Source of the DNA: Myxococcales bacterium
GTDB lineage: Bacteria; Myxococcota_A; UBA796; GCA-2862545
Reading direction: 5' to 3'
Assembly: GCA_019634415.1 (NCBI GenBank)
Contig: JAHQVJ010000050.1
Span: 1 to 60,537 of the forward strand
DNA: 60,537 bases
Of this stretch, positions 10,293-18,567 are shown one piece after another; position 1 is the stretch's first letter, and every line of letters starts with the position of its first letter. The notes beneath the pieces were generated by a model, which was not told the origin of the DNA, made no database searches, and was given only the letters and a program-made list of their open reading frames with translations. The position numbers and the translations under genes were made by a program.

Positions 10293-12344
10293 TCACGGGC
10301 AGCCAGGCGCCGGCGCGTTCGTGAGATCCAGCGTGAGGGGATCGGTCACGAGGATCCAGTTGTCTCCGTTCTGGTCGCGGATGTTCGCCCCCGGTGCTGC
10401 GTAGACCACGTTGCCCGAGGAGGCGATCTCCACGCCGCTGCCGTCCGCCGCGTACACCACGTGGCCCGTACCGAAGATGCGCATCTCGGCACCGTCCTCG
10501 AGGTACCAGGTGCCGTCGTTGCCGGTGGCATCCACGTCGTCGCGGTCGCAGATCCAGCCCTCGGCACCGTCGGCGGGCTCTTCCACGTCGCTGTCGTAGA
10601 CCGTGGCGGAAGCAGGCACCGGGACGGCCAACCCCTTGGGGAACGTGGGGGGCGGTGGCTCCTGACCGAGGAGCACCAGCAGATCGTCGGAGGTGAGCGC
10701 CAGTGCGGTGCCACGCCCGCTGGAGTCGCGACGGACCTCGATGTCCGACAGCTCCACGCCCTTGCCCAGCGTGCCCGACAGGTCGAACGACAGCAGGCCG
10801 TTGATGATCCCGATCCCCACCCCGAAGGTGTTGGCCAAGGTGGGGATGGACTCGATGAGCACGGCGTTGTCTGCGCTCTGCGGGCCAGGCCGCATGTGGA
10901 TCTGGGCGTCCGAGAGCACCACCCCGAAGGAGGTGTTGGACAGGCGCAGCGTGGCGGCGGCGTCGATGGCCATGATCACCTGGTAGCTGTCGCCGTAGGT
11001 GCCACCGGGGGTGTCGACGTCGAGGATCACCTCGCCCAGCTGCATGCGCGAGCCGCCCTCCTTGTCGATCCAGACGGGAGGCAGCTGTGGACTCAGGGCG
11101 AGGGTGCCCTCCGCAGCGGCTCCGAACAGCACCCGCACGGGAGCGTCCATCTCGATCTCGAGGTCGAGGGCACCGCCTGCCCACACCTCGAACAGCAGCC
11201 GGTTCATGAAGTCGTCGGACAGCTGCAGCAGCACGTCGCCGCCGGAGTCCGGCAGGGGCGGCGCGACGGTGAGGTGGCCAGGCACCTCGGGCTCGGGCCC
11301 GACGACGTCGAGGTTGATCGACAGGGCCATGGACAGCCCTCTGGAGTCGATGACCACGTCGTCGAAGGCAGGCTCCAGCAACATGGTGGAGCCGAGGAGA
11401 TCGAGCTCCGTGGACAGGTCGAGGTTCGCCAGCGCCTCGTCGATGGTGGGCTGCAGCGAGCCCGCAGCACCTTCCAGCTGCTCCTCCAGCGTGTCCGCGA
11501 GGTCGTCGTCGTCCAAGAAGATCCAGTCGACGAGTTCGAGCAGTCCGGTGTCGAGATCGAAGCCCGACAGCTCCATGGTGAGCTCACCGAGGGTGGCCTG
11601 CAGTCCGCCCTGACCATCCGTGGACAGCGCCAGCTCGGCCACGAGCAGTAGCTCGTCCGCCTCGATGTCGGGGCTGAGCGTCAGATCGATGCCGAAGGGC
11701 AAGGCGTCTTCCACCTCCGCCTCCACGCCGATCACCACGTCGGGGATCACCACCGTGAGCAGCAGCGCCCCGTCGATGGGCACGAGCTGGATCGCGGGCT
11801 TGCCGAAGCGCACGTCCTCGATGATCACCGTGGTGTCGCCGTCGTCGATCACCGGGTTGAGCGCCTCGAGCTGCTTGGTGAGGGAGGCGGGCGAAAAGAA
11901 GTCCCCCGCCAACACGGTCAGCGCACCCAGCCCGTCGGCGGACAGGTGCAGCTGCAGCGCTCGAGGGCGGGGCCCCTGTGCTGTGACGAAGTCCCCGGCC
12001 AGCACGGCACCCGCATCCGACAGGACATCGCCCGCGTCGGTCACGCCGGTGACCTCGAGCACGTTCAGCCCCTGCACGAGGGGAAGGGAGGCGGCGTAGC
12101 TGCCCGCAGTGACCTGGGCGGGCTCACCGGAGACCGTCACATCGGACACCCGCCAGGCCACACCGGTCACGTCGCGCGTGCCCTCGGGCAGAAACGCACC
12201 AGCTGCAGGATCCTCCAGGGTCACCCGGGGCGTGTCGTCCCCACCTGGGGGACCATCGGCCACCACGTTCTGACCGTCGACGTCGACGGCCGCTCCGCAG
12301 CCCAACGCCAGAGCAATGGCAAGCACGCGCACCTCCTGGCGCAT
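10293..12344 (-). CDS. Lipoprotein with Ig-like domain and BPI/LBP-like (TULIP) lipid-binding region
   Basis: A 683-residue exported protein; the leader ends in LALGC (Cys16). An alternative GTG start at residue 7 has AGGAGG upstream. Residues about 40-115 look like a bacterial Ig/glucodextranase-B-type domain (VTLEDPAAGAFLPEGTRDV). Residues about 125-560 show alternating hydrophobic strands and a long amphipathic helix (LADTLEEQLEGAAGSLQPT) followed by PPLPDSGGDVLLQLSDDF and NRLLFEVWAGGALDLEIE. These resemble the helix and the second-barrel entry of eukaryotic BPI/LBP proteins. The last 110 residues are Asp/Gly-rich and contain a short repeated VVYAA motif. The TULIP assignment is pattern recognition only; a different lipid-binding beta fold is possible. 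Confidence 0.7.
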   Translation of the reverse strand: MRQEVRVLAIALALGCGAAVDVDGQNVVADGPPGGDDTPRVTLEDPAAGAFLPEGTRDVTGVAWRVSDVTVSGEPAQVTAGSYAASLPLVQGLNVLEVTGVTDAGDVLSDAGAVLAGDFVTAQGPRPRALQLHLSADGLGALTVLAGDFFSPASLTKQLEALNPVIDDGDTTVIIEDVRFGKPAIQLVPIDGALLLTVVIPDVVIGVEAEVEDALPFGIDLTLSPDIEADELLLVAELALSTDGQGGLQATLGELTMELSGFDLDTGLLELVDWIFLDDDDLADTLEEQLEGAAGSLQPTIDEALANLDLSTELDLLGSTMLLEPAFDDVVIDSRGLSMALSINLDVVGPEPEVPGHLTVAPPLPDSGGDVLLQLSDDFMNRLLFEVWAGGALDLEIEMDAPVRVLFGAAAEGTLALSPQLPPVWIDKEGGSRMQLGEVILDVDTPGGTYGDSYQVIMAIDAAATLRLSNTSFGVVLSDAQIHMRPGPQSADNAVLIESIPTLANTFGVGIGIINGLLSFDLSGTLGKGVELSDIEVRRDSSGRGTALALTSDDLLVLLGQEPPPPTFPKGLAVPVPASATVYDSDVEEPADGAEGWICDRDDVDATGNDGTWYLEDGAEMRIFGTGHVVYAADGSGVEIASSGNVVYAAPGANIRDQNGDNWILVTDPLTLDLTNAPAPGCP

Positions 12345-12384
12345 CTTACCAGCAATCTGCGGCGGAATTCAGCGCAGTAAGAAG

Positions 12385-14085
12385 CTACGAGGCGCGCTCG
12401 AACTCTCCTGCGTCGAGGCGTCGCATGTAGTCGTGGTACGCCTTCATCATCCGTGGACCGAACATCAGCATGATCGGGATGTTGGCCCAGAGCATCACCC
12501 CGGTGCCCAGCGACGTCAGCGCATCGAGCTGAGCGTCGGTCTCGATGAAGGGCAGCGTGGCCACCACGATGCACAGGCAGTACACGCCGCGGTAGGGCAG
12601 CACAAGGCCCTTGCCGAACAGGTAGACGATCCCCTGCTCGCCGTAGTAGCTCCACGAGATCATGGTGGAGATGGCGAACAGCCACGAGGCGATGAGCACC
12701 AACCAGGTTCCCAGCCCGGGAAGCGCCCGGTCGAAGGCGTGGGAGGTCAGGGCGGCACCCGGGTACTCCACGTGCACGCCGCCATCCACGAGCACCGGTG
12801 CAGACGCGCTGTCCACCGGCTCCCAGACCACCTGCAGGTCCTGACCGCCCTGCTCGATGCGCCCCATCACCCGATGCACGTCGGTGCCCGTGTCTTCCTG
12901 CATCGCTCCGTGCCGAACCACCACGAACACCTGTCCACCGACGTCGAAGTCGCCACGCGCCACTCGCGCGGCCTCGGCCGTACGCTCGGGAAGTGAGGTG
13001 ACGCCCAGCGACCAGCCGTCCACCGTCTGCGTGAACACCGGCGGCGCCTCGCCGAAGTTGGCCTCGGGAGCACGATTCCACGCCCCTGTCAGCAGGATCA
13101 CCAGGCTGGTGATGGTGCACACCACCAGCGTGTCGATGAAGGGCTCCAGGCCCGCCACGACGGCCTCTCGAACGGGCTCGTTGGTCTTCGCCGCCGCATG
13201 GGCGATGGGTGCCGATCCCTGGCCTGCCTCGCTGGAGAACAGGGCGCGCTTCATGCCCCAGAGGAAGGCATAGCCAGCCGTTCCACCCACGAAGGCGCCC
13301 TGGGCGTCCACCGCGCTGAACGCGTGGGACACGATGAGGCCGAGGGCAGCAGGCACGGCGGTGATGTGGGTGACGAGCACGTAGCCGGCCGCCAGCAGGT
13401 ACAGGGCGCACATGAAGGGCACCAGGCGACCGGCCACGGCGCCGATCCGCTGGATCCCACCCAAGATCACCGCCCCCACGATCATGGCCAGCAGCATGCC
13501 CGTGACCACTGTGGGCACAGCGCCTCCAGTGGCATTGCGGGTCACGATCCCCACGTTCCACGCCTGGAACATGTTGCCGCCGGTGATGGTGGAGACCATC
13601 AGCGTGAGGCAGAACAGGCCGCCCACCAGCTTGCCCGCCGCACCGTAGCCGAGATCCTCCATGCCCTTCTTGGCCACCCACATCGGTCCACCGTGGGGGT
13701 TGTCGGGATCGTCGGTGTTCCGGAACAGCATGGCCTGCCCCACCTCCGTGAGCTTCAGCGCCATCCCGGCGAGCCCGATCATCCACATCCAGAAGACCGC
13801 GCCGGGCCCTCCGAGGGCGATGGCCACGGCCACACCCCCGATGTTGCCGAGTCCCACCGTGGCCGACAGGGCCGCCGACAGGGCCTGGAAGTGGCTGATG
13901 GCCCCCGGATCGTGGTCGTCGTCGTACACACCCCGGACCACCGCCACCCCGTGGGTGAGCGCTCGATACTGGGAGAAGCCCGACCACAGGGTGAAGAGCA
14001 CACCGACGCCGAGCACCAGGTAGAGCACTGCGTCGGCCCACACGACACCGTTGATGGCGTCGAGAATCTCGAAGAAATCTGCCAT
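12385..14085 (-). CDS. Alanine/glycine:cation symporter (AGCS family)
   Basis: Inner-membrane Na+- or H+-coupled amino-acid transporter, 566 residues with about eleven hydrophobic helices. The family features are the N-terminal LWSGFSQYRAL, the signature SAALSATVGLGNIGGVAVAI (about 69-88), the segment GGPMWVAKKG, the motif KRALFSSEAGQGSAPIAHAA (about 278-297) and, near the end, SWSYYGEQGIVYLFG. Typical members have 450-490 residues; the extra length is a hydrophilic loop of roughly 120 residues between the motif around LTGAWNR and the late helix at TWLVLIASW. The start at 14085 gives a normal N-terminus. The next gene upstream on this strand ends 23 bases away, so they may be cotranscribed. 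Confidence 0.95.
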   Translation of the reverse strand: MADFFEILDAINGVVWADAVLYLVLGVGVLFTLWSGFSQYRALTHGVAVVRGVYDDDHDPGAISHFQALSAALSATVGLGNIGGVAVAIALGGPGAVFWMWMIGLAGMALKLTEVGQAMLFRNTDDPDNPHGGPMWVAKKGMEDLGYGAAGKLVGGLFCLTLMVSTITGGNMFQAWNVGIVTRNATGGAVPTVVTGMLLAMIVGAVILGGIQRIGAVAGRLVPFMCALYLLAAGYVLVTHITAVPAALGLIVSHAFSAVDAQGAFVGGTAGYAFLWGMKRALFSSEAGQGSAPIAHAAAKTNEPVREAVVAGLEPFIDTLVVCTITSLVILLTGAWNRAPEANFGEAPPVFTQTVDGWSLGVTSLPERTAEAARVARGDFDVGGQVFVVVRHGAMQEDTGTDVHRVMGRIEQGGQDLQVVWEPVDSASAPVLVDGGVHVEYPGAALTSHAFDRALPGLGTWLVLIASWLFAISTMISWSYYGEQGIVYLFGKGLVLPYRGVYCLCIVVATLPFIETDAQLDALTSLGTGVMLWANIPIMLMFGPRMMKAYHDYMRRLDAGEFERAS

Positions 14086-14108
14086 GGCGGCGGCTAGCGC
14101 ACGGCGGT

Positions 14109-15089
14109 TCAGCTGTCCAGCGCGCGGTAGCAGGGCAACCAGTCCGTCGGCGCCGGGCTCGCGTGGAACACGCCGCGCGCGACGGCACGCGCCAAGCACG
14201 TGGCGGCGGCGTGCCCCAGCATCCACGAATCGGCAGGATCGGACAGTGGTCTGGCGCCAGTGGAGGCCGCGAACACCAGATCGCCGTCCATGGGCGTGTG
14301 CGACGGCACCAGCGCCCGCGCGAGCCCGTCGTGTGCGGCCGTGGCCATTCGGGTGCACTGGGCCTGGTCGAGGGCGGCATCGGTGGCCACGATGGCGATG
14401 GTGGTGTTGCGAGGCGAGCCCTTGGGGCTGGGCCAGGCGGCGGGGTAGGTCTGGGCCGGCCCCAGCCCGCCGAGCTCGTCGCCCAGCTCCCAAGGAGCGG
14501 CCCAGAAGTGACGGGTACCCGGCACCACGGCATCACCCAGGGCATTGACGGCCACGAGCGCACCGACGGTGTGGCCCGAGGGCAGGACCACCGACGCCGA
14601 GCCCAGGCCGCCCTTCAGGCTGGCAGTCGTCGCTCCCGTGCCCGCTCCGTGGCTCCCCAGCTCGAAGTGCTCGGTGGCTTGAGCCAACGCGCGCTGCCCC
14701 AGGTCGTAGTACGGCGACCGTGTCCAGTCCTTGCTGCCCCCGTTGATCAGATCGAACAGGATGGCCGCAGGCACGATGGGAACCCGCTGGTCCGCCACGG
14801 CGAAGCCCCGACCGCGCGCGCGAAGCGCGTCCACCACCCCCGAGGCGGCGTCCAGGCCGATGGCGGATCCGCCAGAGAGTACGAGCGCATCCACCTGCTG
14901 CACGGTCTTGTCGGGCTGCAGCAGGGCCAGCTCTCGCGTGCCCGGAGCCCCACCCATCACACACACCCCTGCGGTGAAGGGAGCGTCGCCGACGAGCACG
15001 GTGGTGCCCGTCTTGACGTGGGCATCGCTGGCGTTGCCCACCCACAGGCCACCGACGTCGGTGATCAGGTTGCGCGGTCCGGTCTGCAC
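14109..15089 (-). CDS. P1/S58-family N-terminal-nucleophile peptidase (DmpA/NylC-like)
   Basis: Self-processing amidase or aminopeptidase of 326 residues. Family hallmarks are the N-terminal NLITDVGGLWVGNA, GVCVMGGAPGTREL and LVLSGGSAIGLDAASGV. The predicted autocleavage site is Asn228-Thr229 in GSPRNTTIAIVATDA, which would expose Thr as nucleophile as in the nylon-oligomer hydrolase NylC; DmpA-type aminopeptidases use Ser at this place. The start is a GTG at 15089. It lies 23 bases upstream of the amino-acid symporter gene on the same strand. An amide-releasing enzyme plus an Ala/Gly transporter would make a sensible scavenging pair, but that is inference from adjacency. Confidence 0.93.
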   Translation of the reverse strand: MQTGPRNLITDVGGLWVGNASDAHVKTGTTVLVGDAPFTAGVCVMGGAPGTRELALLQPDKTVQQVDALVLSGGSAIGLDAASGVVDALRARGRGFAVADQRVPIVPAAILFDLINGGSKDWTRSPYYDLGQRALAQATEHFELGSHGAGTGATTASLKGGLGSASVVLPSGHTVGALVAVNALGDAVVPGTRHFWAAPWELGDELGGLGPAQTYPAAWPSPKGSPRNTTIAIVATDAALDQAQCTRMATAAHDGLARALVPSHTPMDGDLVFAASTGARPLSDPADSWMLGHAAATCLARAVARGVFHASPAPTDWLPCYRALDS

Positions 15090-15229
15090 GCACCGCGCCT
15101 AATGTGCACCTAGGCCCGAAGCCAGCGTGCCGCGCGCTCGCAGCTGCGCACTCGTGCGCCCACCACCCGAGCGCCCCTGGGACGACGACGCCGAGCGCGC
15201 CTGGACAGTGCGCGCCCTGGCTCGCAGCC

Positions 15230-15823
15230 TCAGCCCGACAGCAACTCGGTGACCTGCTCTCGCTTCAGACGCCCGGGGTGGCCGCGCCAGACCACCTCGC
15301 CATCCTTGAGCAACGCTGCCGCCGGGATCCCCCGCACCTGCAGCTGCGTCAGCAGCGGCGTGTCGGATCGACCGATGGCATAGGTGAGCTGGTGCTCCTT
15401 GGCAAAGTCGAGCACCTGGCCCTCGGTGACGTCGCGGCTCATGCGCGTGAGCCCGACGACCTCGAAGCCGTCGTCCGACAGCTCCTCGTGCAGTGCCTGG
15501 AGCCGGGGCACCTCCGTGCGGCAGTGGGGGCACCAGATCTCGAAGAACACCACGAGCTGCACTCCGTCGATCTCGGCCTGCCCTTGCAGCCAGTCGTCGC
15601 TGAAGGCCGCCACTCGCTCCCCCACCACGGAGGGAGGTGCAGCATGGGTCGGCGCCCCCTGCGGCAGGTCGCGCGCTGCGGCCACGGGCGCCACGTCGGC
15701 ATCTTCGTCGGAGCAGCCCGCCTCGCGCATCACCTCGGCACAGGCCTCGGCGTCCAGCTCTTGCTGCGGGCAGCCTGCGATCAGCAGGCACACTGCGGCC
15801 ATCACGGCCATCGGTCGCGTCAT
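15230..15823 (-). CDS. Thioredoxin-fold lipoprotein (TlpA/ResA-like)
   Basis: Periplasmic membrane-anchored thiol-disulfide oxidoreductase of 197 residues. The leader ends in LLIAGC (Cys18), and an AGAGG ribosome site precedes the ATG. A short Cys-containing linker (28-60) leads into the thioredoxin fold: VVFFEIWCPHC holds the redox pair Cys98/Cys101, and the cis-Pro loop is RGIPAAALL. Sequence length and order fit TlpA/ResA reductases used in cytochrome c maturation or for keeping secreted proteins reduced. It lies downstream of the sigma/anti-sigma pair on the same strand, 30 bases from it, so it may belong to the same regulon. Confidence 0.9.
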   Translation of the reverse strand: MTRPMAVMAAVCLLIAGCPQQELDAEACAEVMREAGCSDEDADVAPVAAARDLPQGAPTHAAPPSVVGERVAAFSDDWLQGQAEIDGVQLVVFFEIWCPHCRTEVPRLQALHEELSDDGFEVVGLTRMSRDVTEGQVLDFAKEHQLTYAIGRSDTPLLTQLQVRGIPAAALLKDGEVVWRGHPGRLKREQVTELLSG

Positions 15824-15853
15824 CTCGAACCTCTCGGTTGGGTCAGGGTCGGT

Positions 15854-16195
15854 TCAGGCGGGGCACTCGGGCGGCGCCCAAGGCTCCTCGGGACAGATCT
15901 GCGGCTCGGCGGCGGCCATCAGGTCATCCGAGGCCTCCAGGGAGGGCAGCTGCACCAAGAGCAGCACGGCCGCTGCCATCGCCACCGCCCAGGCGAGGGG
16001 CGCCATCCGCAGCACGGGCGGTGCCCCCACCGGCGGCAGCGAGACCACGGGTGGGGCCACGGGAGCGAAGCGGGCGTCGAAGGTGGCACGGCAGGCAGCA
16101 CAGTCGTCCACGTGGCCCACCACCGGATCGGGCAGATCGGTGGAGGGACACCAGCGCACCAACACGTCTTGCACGTGATCGCAGGAGACCGTCAC
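15854..16195 (-). CDS. Zinc-finger anti-sigma factor (ZAS-type), single-pass membrane
   Basis: A 113-residue partner of the overlapping sigma factor. It begins at a GTG that overlaps the sigma stop codon (GTGA, four bases), which is why this start was chosen. The N-terminal part carries HVDDCAAC, the H-x3-C-x2-C zinc motif of anti-sigma factors, near residues 27-34. A hydrophobic helix (MAPLAWAVAMAAAVLLLV) spans the membrane, followed by a short C-terminal tail ending CPEEPWAPPECPA. Family knowledge says such proteins hold their ECF sigma at the membrane until a signal arrives. The adjoining thioredoxin-like lipoprotein hints at an envelope redox signal; not demonstrated. Confidence 0.85.
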   Translation of the reverse strand: MTVSCDHVQDVLVRWCPSTDLPDPVVGHVDDCAACRATFDARFAPVAPPVVSLPPVGAPPVLRMAPLAWAVAMAAAVLLLVQLPSLEASDDLMAAAEPQICPEEPWAPPECPA

Positions 16196-16719
16196 GACAA
16201 CACCCCCACCTCGTGGGCCACCTGGGCCAGATCCTGTCGAAGCGCCGCACGCGCGCGAGCCACCCGACTGGCCACGGTGCCGCGCTTGCAGCCCAGCACC
16301 TCGGCCGTCTCCGTGAAGGACAGCCCCTCCACGTCCACCAGCCACACCGCCTCGCGCTGCAGATCGGGCAGCGCGTCCAGCGCGGTGGCCAGGGCGCGAC
16401 CGAGCCAGCGCGCCTCGGCGGGATCCACCGTCGCGCCCGGGAGCGCCACCACCTGGGCGTAGGCGTCCACGCGGCGACGATGCCGCGCCTCCCGGTCTCG
16501 CCGGTCCAGGTGCACCGTGTACACGATCCGGTGCATCCACACCTTGAAGGCTCCCTCGTGGCGCAGCTTGCCGAAGCGCCCCAGGGCCGCCAGCACGGCC
16601 TCCTGCAGCAGGTCCTCGGCCTCGTCGGCGTCGCGGCACAGACGACGGCAGAACCGCCGCAGGCCCGGAAGCACGGGCTTGAGCAGTCGATCCAGCCGTC
16701 GGCGGCGAAGCCATCTCAC
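16192..16719 (-). CDS. ECF RNA polymerase sigma factor
   Basis: Extracytoplasmic-function sigma factor, 175 residues from the GTG at 16719. This start was chosen because GGAGG lies four bases upstream; an earlier in-frame GTG at 16773 lacks a ribosome site. Region 2 is seen in CRDADEAEDLLQEAVLAAL and FKVWMHRIVYTVHLDRRDRE, region 4 in LDALPDLQREAVWLVDVEGL and SFTETAEVLGCKRGTVASRV (helix-turn-helix). It would direct polymerase to promoters freed by its overlapping zinc anti-sigma factor. Its target genes cannot be told from the sequence, although the thioredoxin-like lipoprotein downstream is a candidate. Confidence 0.94.
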   Translation of the reverse strand: MRWLRRRRLDRLLKPVLPGLRRFCRRLCRDADEAEDLLQEAVLAALGRFGKLRHEGAFKVWMHRIVYTVHLDRRDREARHRRRVDAYAQVVALPGATVDPAEARWLGRALATALDALPDLQREAVWLVDVEGLSFTETAEVLGCKRGTVASRVARARAALRQDLAQVAHEVGVLS

Positions 16720-16801
16720 GCGTCCTCCGGGTCCTCGCTTCCATAGACGGAGGGTCCACCGCTCCGTATCCACACCCCACGGAGGAATCCGTGGATCGCA
16801 G

Positions 16802-17803
16802 CTACACCGGCAGGTCTCGCCAGCCCGGATCCCAGCTCACGTGCACCGATGCCCCCGTGAAGCCCTGGCACAACCGCTCGAGCCCCTGCCGACCCGGCCC
16901 GTTGGCGGAGCGCGTATAGCACCACAGCCGCCGCACACCGCCACCCGTCTGGCGGGCCAGCATGCGCACCGTCTCCGACAGCTCCTCGTCGAGCCGGGCA
17001 TCGAACTCGGCCAGCGCATCGGTGACCACCTCGTTGTCGGGCATGCCGGTCTGCCCAGCCTGGTAGGGGATGGACACGAGACAGAGCGTGTCGAACAGCG
17101 GCTCCAGCAGGTACTTCGCCGAGGTGCACGCCAGCAGCACCACCGGCAGCTCGTCGTCCACACCGCTGAAGGCGGCCCAGCTCGGCTGCTCCCACCGGCT
17201 CGGCAGTGCATCCAACAGCTGACGGAGCGCCATCACGCCGATGGCGTCGTCGGGTGCTTCCTCGGCGCTGGTCCCGAGCGACCCGAGCCAGGTCTCCACG
17301 GCGTCCTCGCCGAGCACGTTGTCGAGGGAGACGAACATCACCCGCGCTCGCCCGTCCTCGTCGAGGGCGGCGAAGGCCGGGTGGTGCACGATGACGTTCA
17401 GCCGCTGCCGTCCGTCGTCCTCCTCGATGGCGAAGCGGAAGTCGTCGAAGGAGACGGTGTGGGGACCGAAGCCCAGGGCCGTTCCCGACACGTCGCCCGG
17501 GATGCGCTGCCGCGCCGTGTGGTACTCGAACACCTCGTCGGCCGGCGGCCCAGCGGCCTTCCAGCGCTCAGCCAGCACACGAAGCTTGGGATCGCCCGTG
17601 GCGCTGACGCAGAACTGATGCTGCGCCACCACCCCCTTGCCGAACTCCCACTCGAGGTTGGGATGGATGGCGTCGATCCTCGCCGACAGCTCGGCGACGA
17701 AGGACAGGTCGGCCGTGCTGCCGACCTCGGCATCGAGCACCGGCCGATTGTCTTCCCACCACGACCAGAAGGCTCCGATGGCAGGGCCCACGTCAGGAGA
17801 CAC
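16802..17803 (-). CDS. Uncharacterised cytoplasmic protein (possible DUF695-like)
   Basis: A 333-residue soluble protein with no signal or membrane segment. The GTG start at 17803 has GGGAGG four bases upstream. The N-terminal half (AFWSWWEDN, then IDAIHPNLEWEFGKG) resembles uncharacterised bacterial families with an FWxWW start and an ELxITAxG-like strand, and the middle (FAALDEDGRARVMFVSLDNVLGEDAVETWLG) is reminiscent of DUF695. I cannot assign a reaction. It is flanked by the ECF sigma and the DJ-1/PfpI genes but separated from both by gaps, and nothing suggests a common operon. Confidence 0.75.
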   Translation of the reverse strand: MSPDVGPAIGAFWSWWEDNRPVLDAEVGSTADLSFVAELSARIDAIHPNLEWEFGKGVVAQHQFCVSATGDPKLRVLAERWKAAGPPADEVFEYHTARQRIPGDVSGTALGFGPHTVSFDDFRFAIEEDDGRQRLNVIVHHPAFAALDEDGRARVMFVSLDNVLGEDAVETWLGSLGTSAEEAPDDAIGVMALRQLLDALPSRWEQPSWAAFSGVDDELPVVLLACTSAKYLLEPLFDTLCLVSIPYQAGQTGMPDNEVVTDALAEFDARLDEELSETVRMLARQTGGGVRRLWCYTRSANGPGRQGLERLCQGFTGASVHVSWDPGWRDLPV

Positions 17804-17876
17804 TGCACCTCCCGCAGAAGGGTATCAGCGTTCCCGCGCGCGCGGCACGTCGCCATCGGATCGACGCGAAGCTCGG

Positions 17877-18497
17877 TCAGGAACCCGCGAAGAACGCCTG
17901 CACGTCGGCGTCTGCCGGGAAGCTCCCCGTCTGGTACAGCGCCCGCCACACCGAACGCTTGGTGTCGTCGAACACCTCGAGCTGCGCCAGGATCTCCGCC
18001 GCGAACGCCACGCTGCCCGTGCCCGACGCCGTGATCACGCCACCGGAGCGCACGGCGAGCTGGCCGGACACGTAGCGCTCCGACCCCGCGTAGTCCGGAG
18101 CCATCGCTCCCAGCCACCCAGGGTCGTTGCTGGTGTGATCCCTGCCTGCCAGGAAGCCACCTCGCGCGAGCGCCACCGTGGCACCGCAGATGGCCGCCAC
18201 CGATACCTCCGCATCCAGGCAGCGCGCCACCACGTCCTCCACGACGTTCCTCGGATACGCCTCCTGCTCCCAGGCCTCTCCACCCACCAACATCAGCAGC
18301 GACGACCCGGCCACGTCCACGGCCGCCAGCGCGCCATCCACCGCCACCCGCAGGCCGCCCATCGACGTCACCGCCTCCCCGTCGAAGCTGTGTGTGCGCA
18401 CCTGCACGCCCGCAGAGCTGCGCAGCTCCGCCAGCGCCAGCGCCGGCTCCCAGTCCGCGAATCCATCGAAGAGCACCACGTCCACGCATCGAGTCAT
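17877..18497 (-). CDS. DJ-1/PfpI family protein
   Basis: A 206-residue class-I glutamine-amidotransferase-fold protein. AGGAGG lies five bases before the ATG at 18497, which fixes the start. Glu17 (DGFADWEP) and the nucleophile-elbow Cys104 in AAICGATVALARGG mark the DJ-1/PfpI family; the following FLAGRDHTSN is also conserved. Members act as chaperone-deglycases, isonitrile hydratases or ligand sensors, and this one could be any of them. It is divergently transcribed from a WYL regulator with a 70-base intergenic region containing two inverted repeats, so it is the probable target of that regulator. Confidence 0.92.
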   Translation of the reverse strand: MTRCVDVVLFDGFADWEPALALAELRSSAGVQVRTHSFDGEAVTSMGGLRVAVDGALAAVDVAGSSLLMLVGGEAWEQEAYPRNVVEDVVARCLDAEVSVAAICGATVALARGGFLAGRDHTSNDPGWLGAMAPDYAGSERYVSGQLAVRSGGVITASGTGSVAFAAEILAQLEVFDDTKRSVWRALYQTGSFPADADVQAFFAGS

Positions 18498-18507
18498 GCT
18501 TGCCTCC

Positions 18508-18554
18508 TGTGTCCACACAAGGAGTAGGACCGGTTGCTGACACCCCCCTGTCAG
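18508..18554. promoter_or_regulatory. Divergent promoter region with two inverted repeats
   Basis: The 70-base gap between the DJ-1/PfpI gene and the WYL regulator contains TGTGT-CC-ACACA (18508-18519), close to the DJ-1 ribosome site, and a perfect CTGACA-N6-TGTCAG repeat (18537-18554) just before the regulator gene. The second is the better operator candidate for the WYL-domain protein. No clear -35/-10 pair could be picked. Confidence 0.4.
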
Positions 18555-18567
18555 GGTACCCGCCGGC

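Noticed and set aside
12357..12377. CTGCG-N11-CGCAG hairpin after the symporter gene
   Set aside because: Five-pair stem with a long loop and no T-run; too weak to call a terminator.
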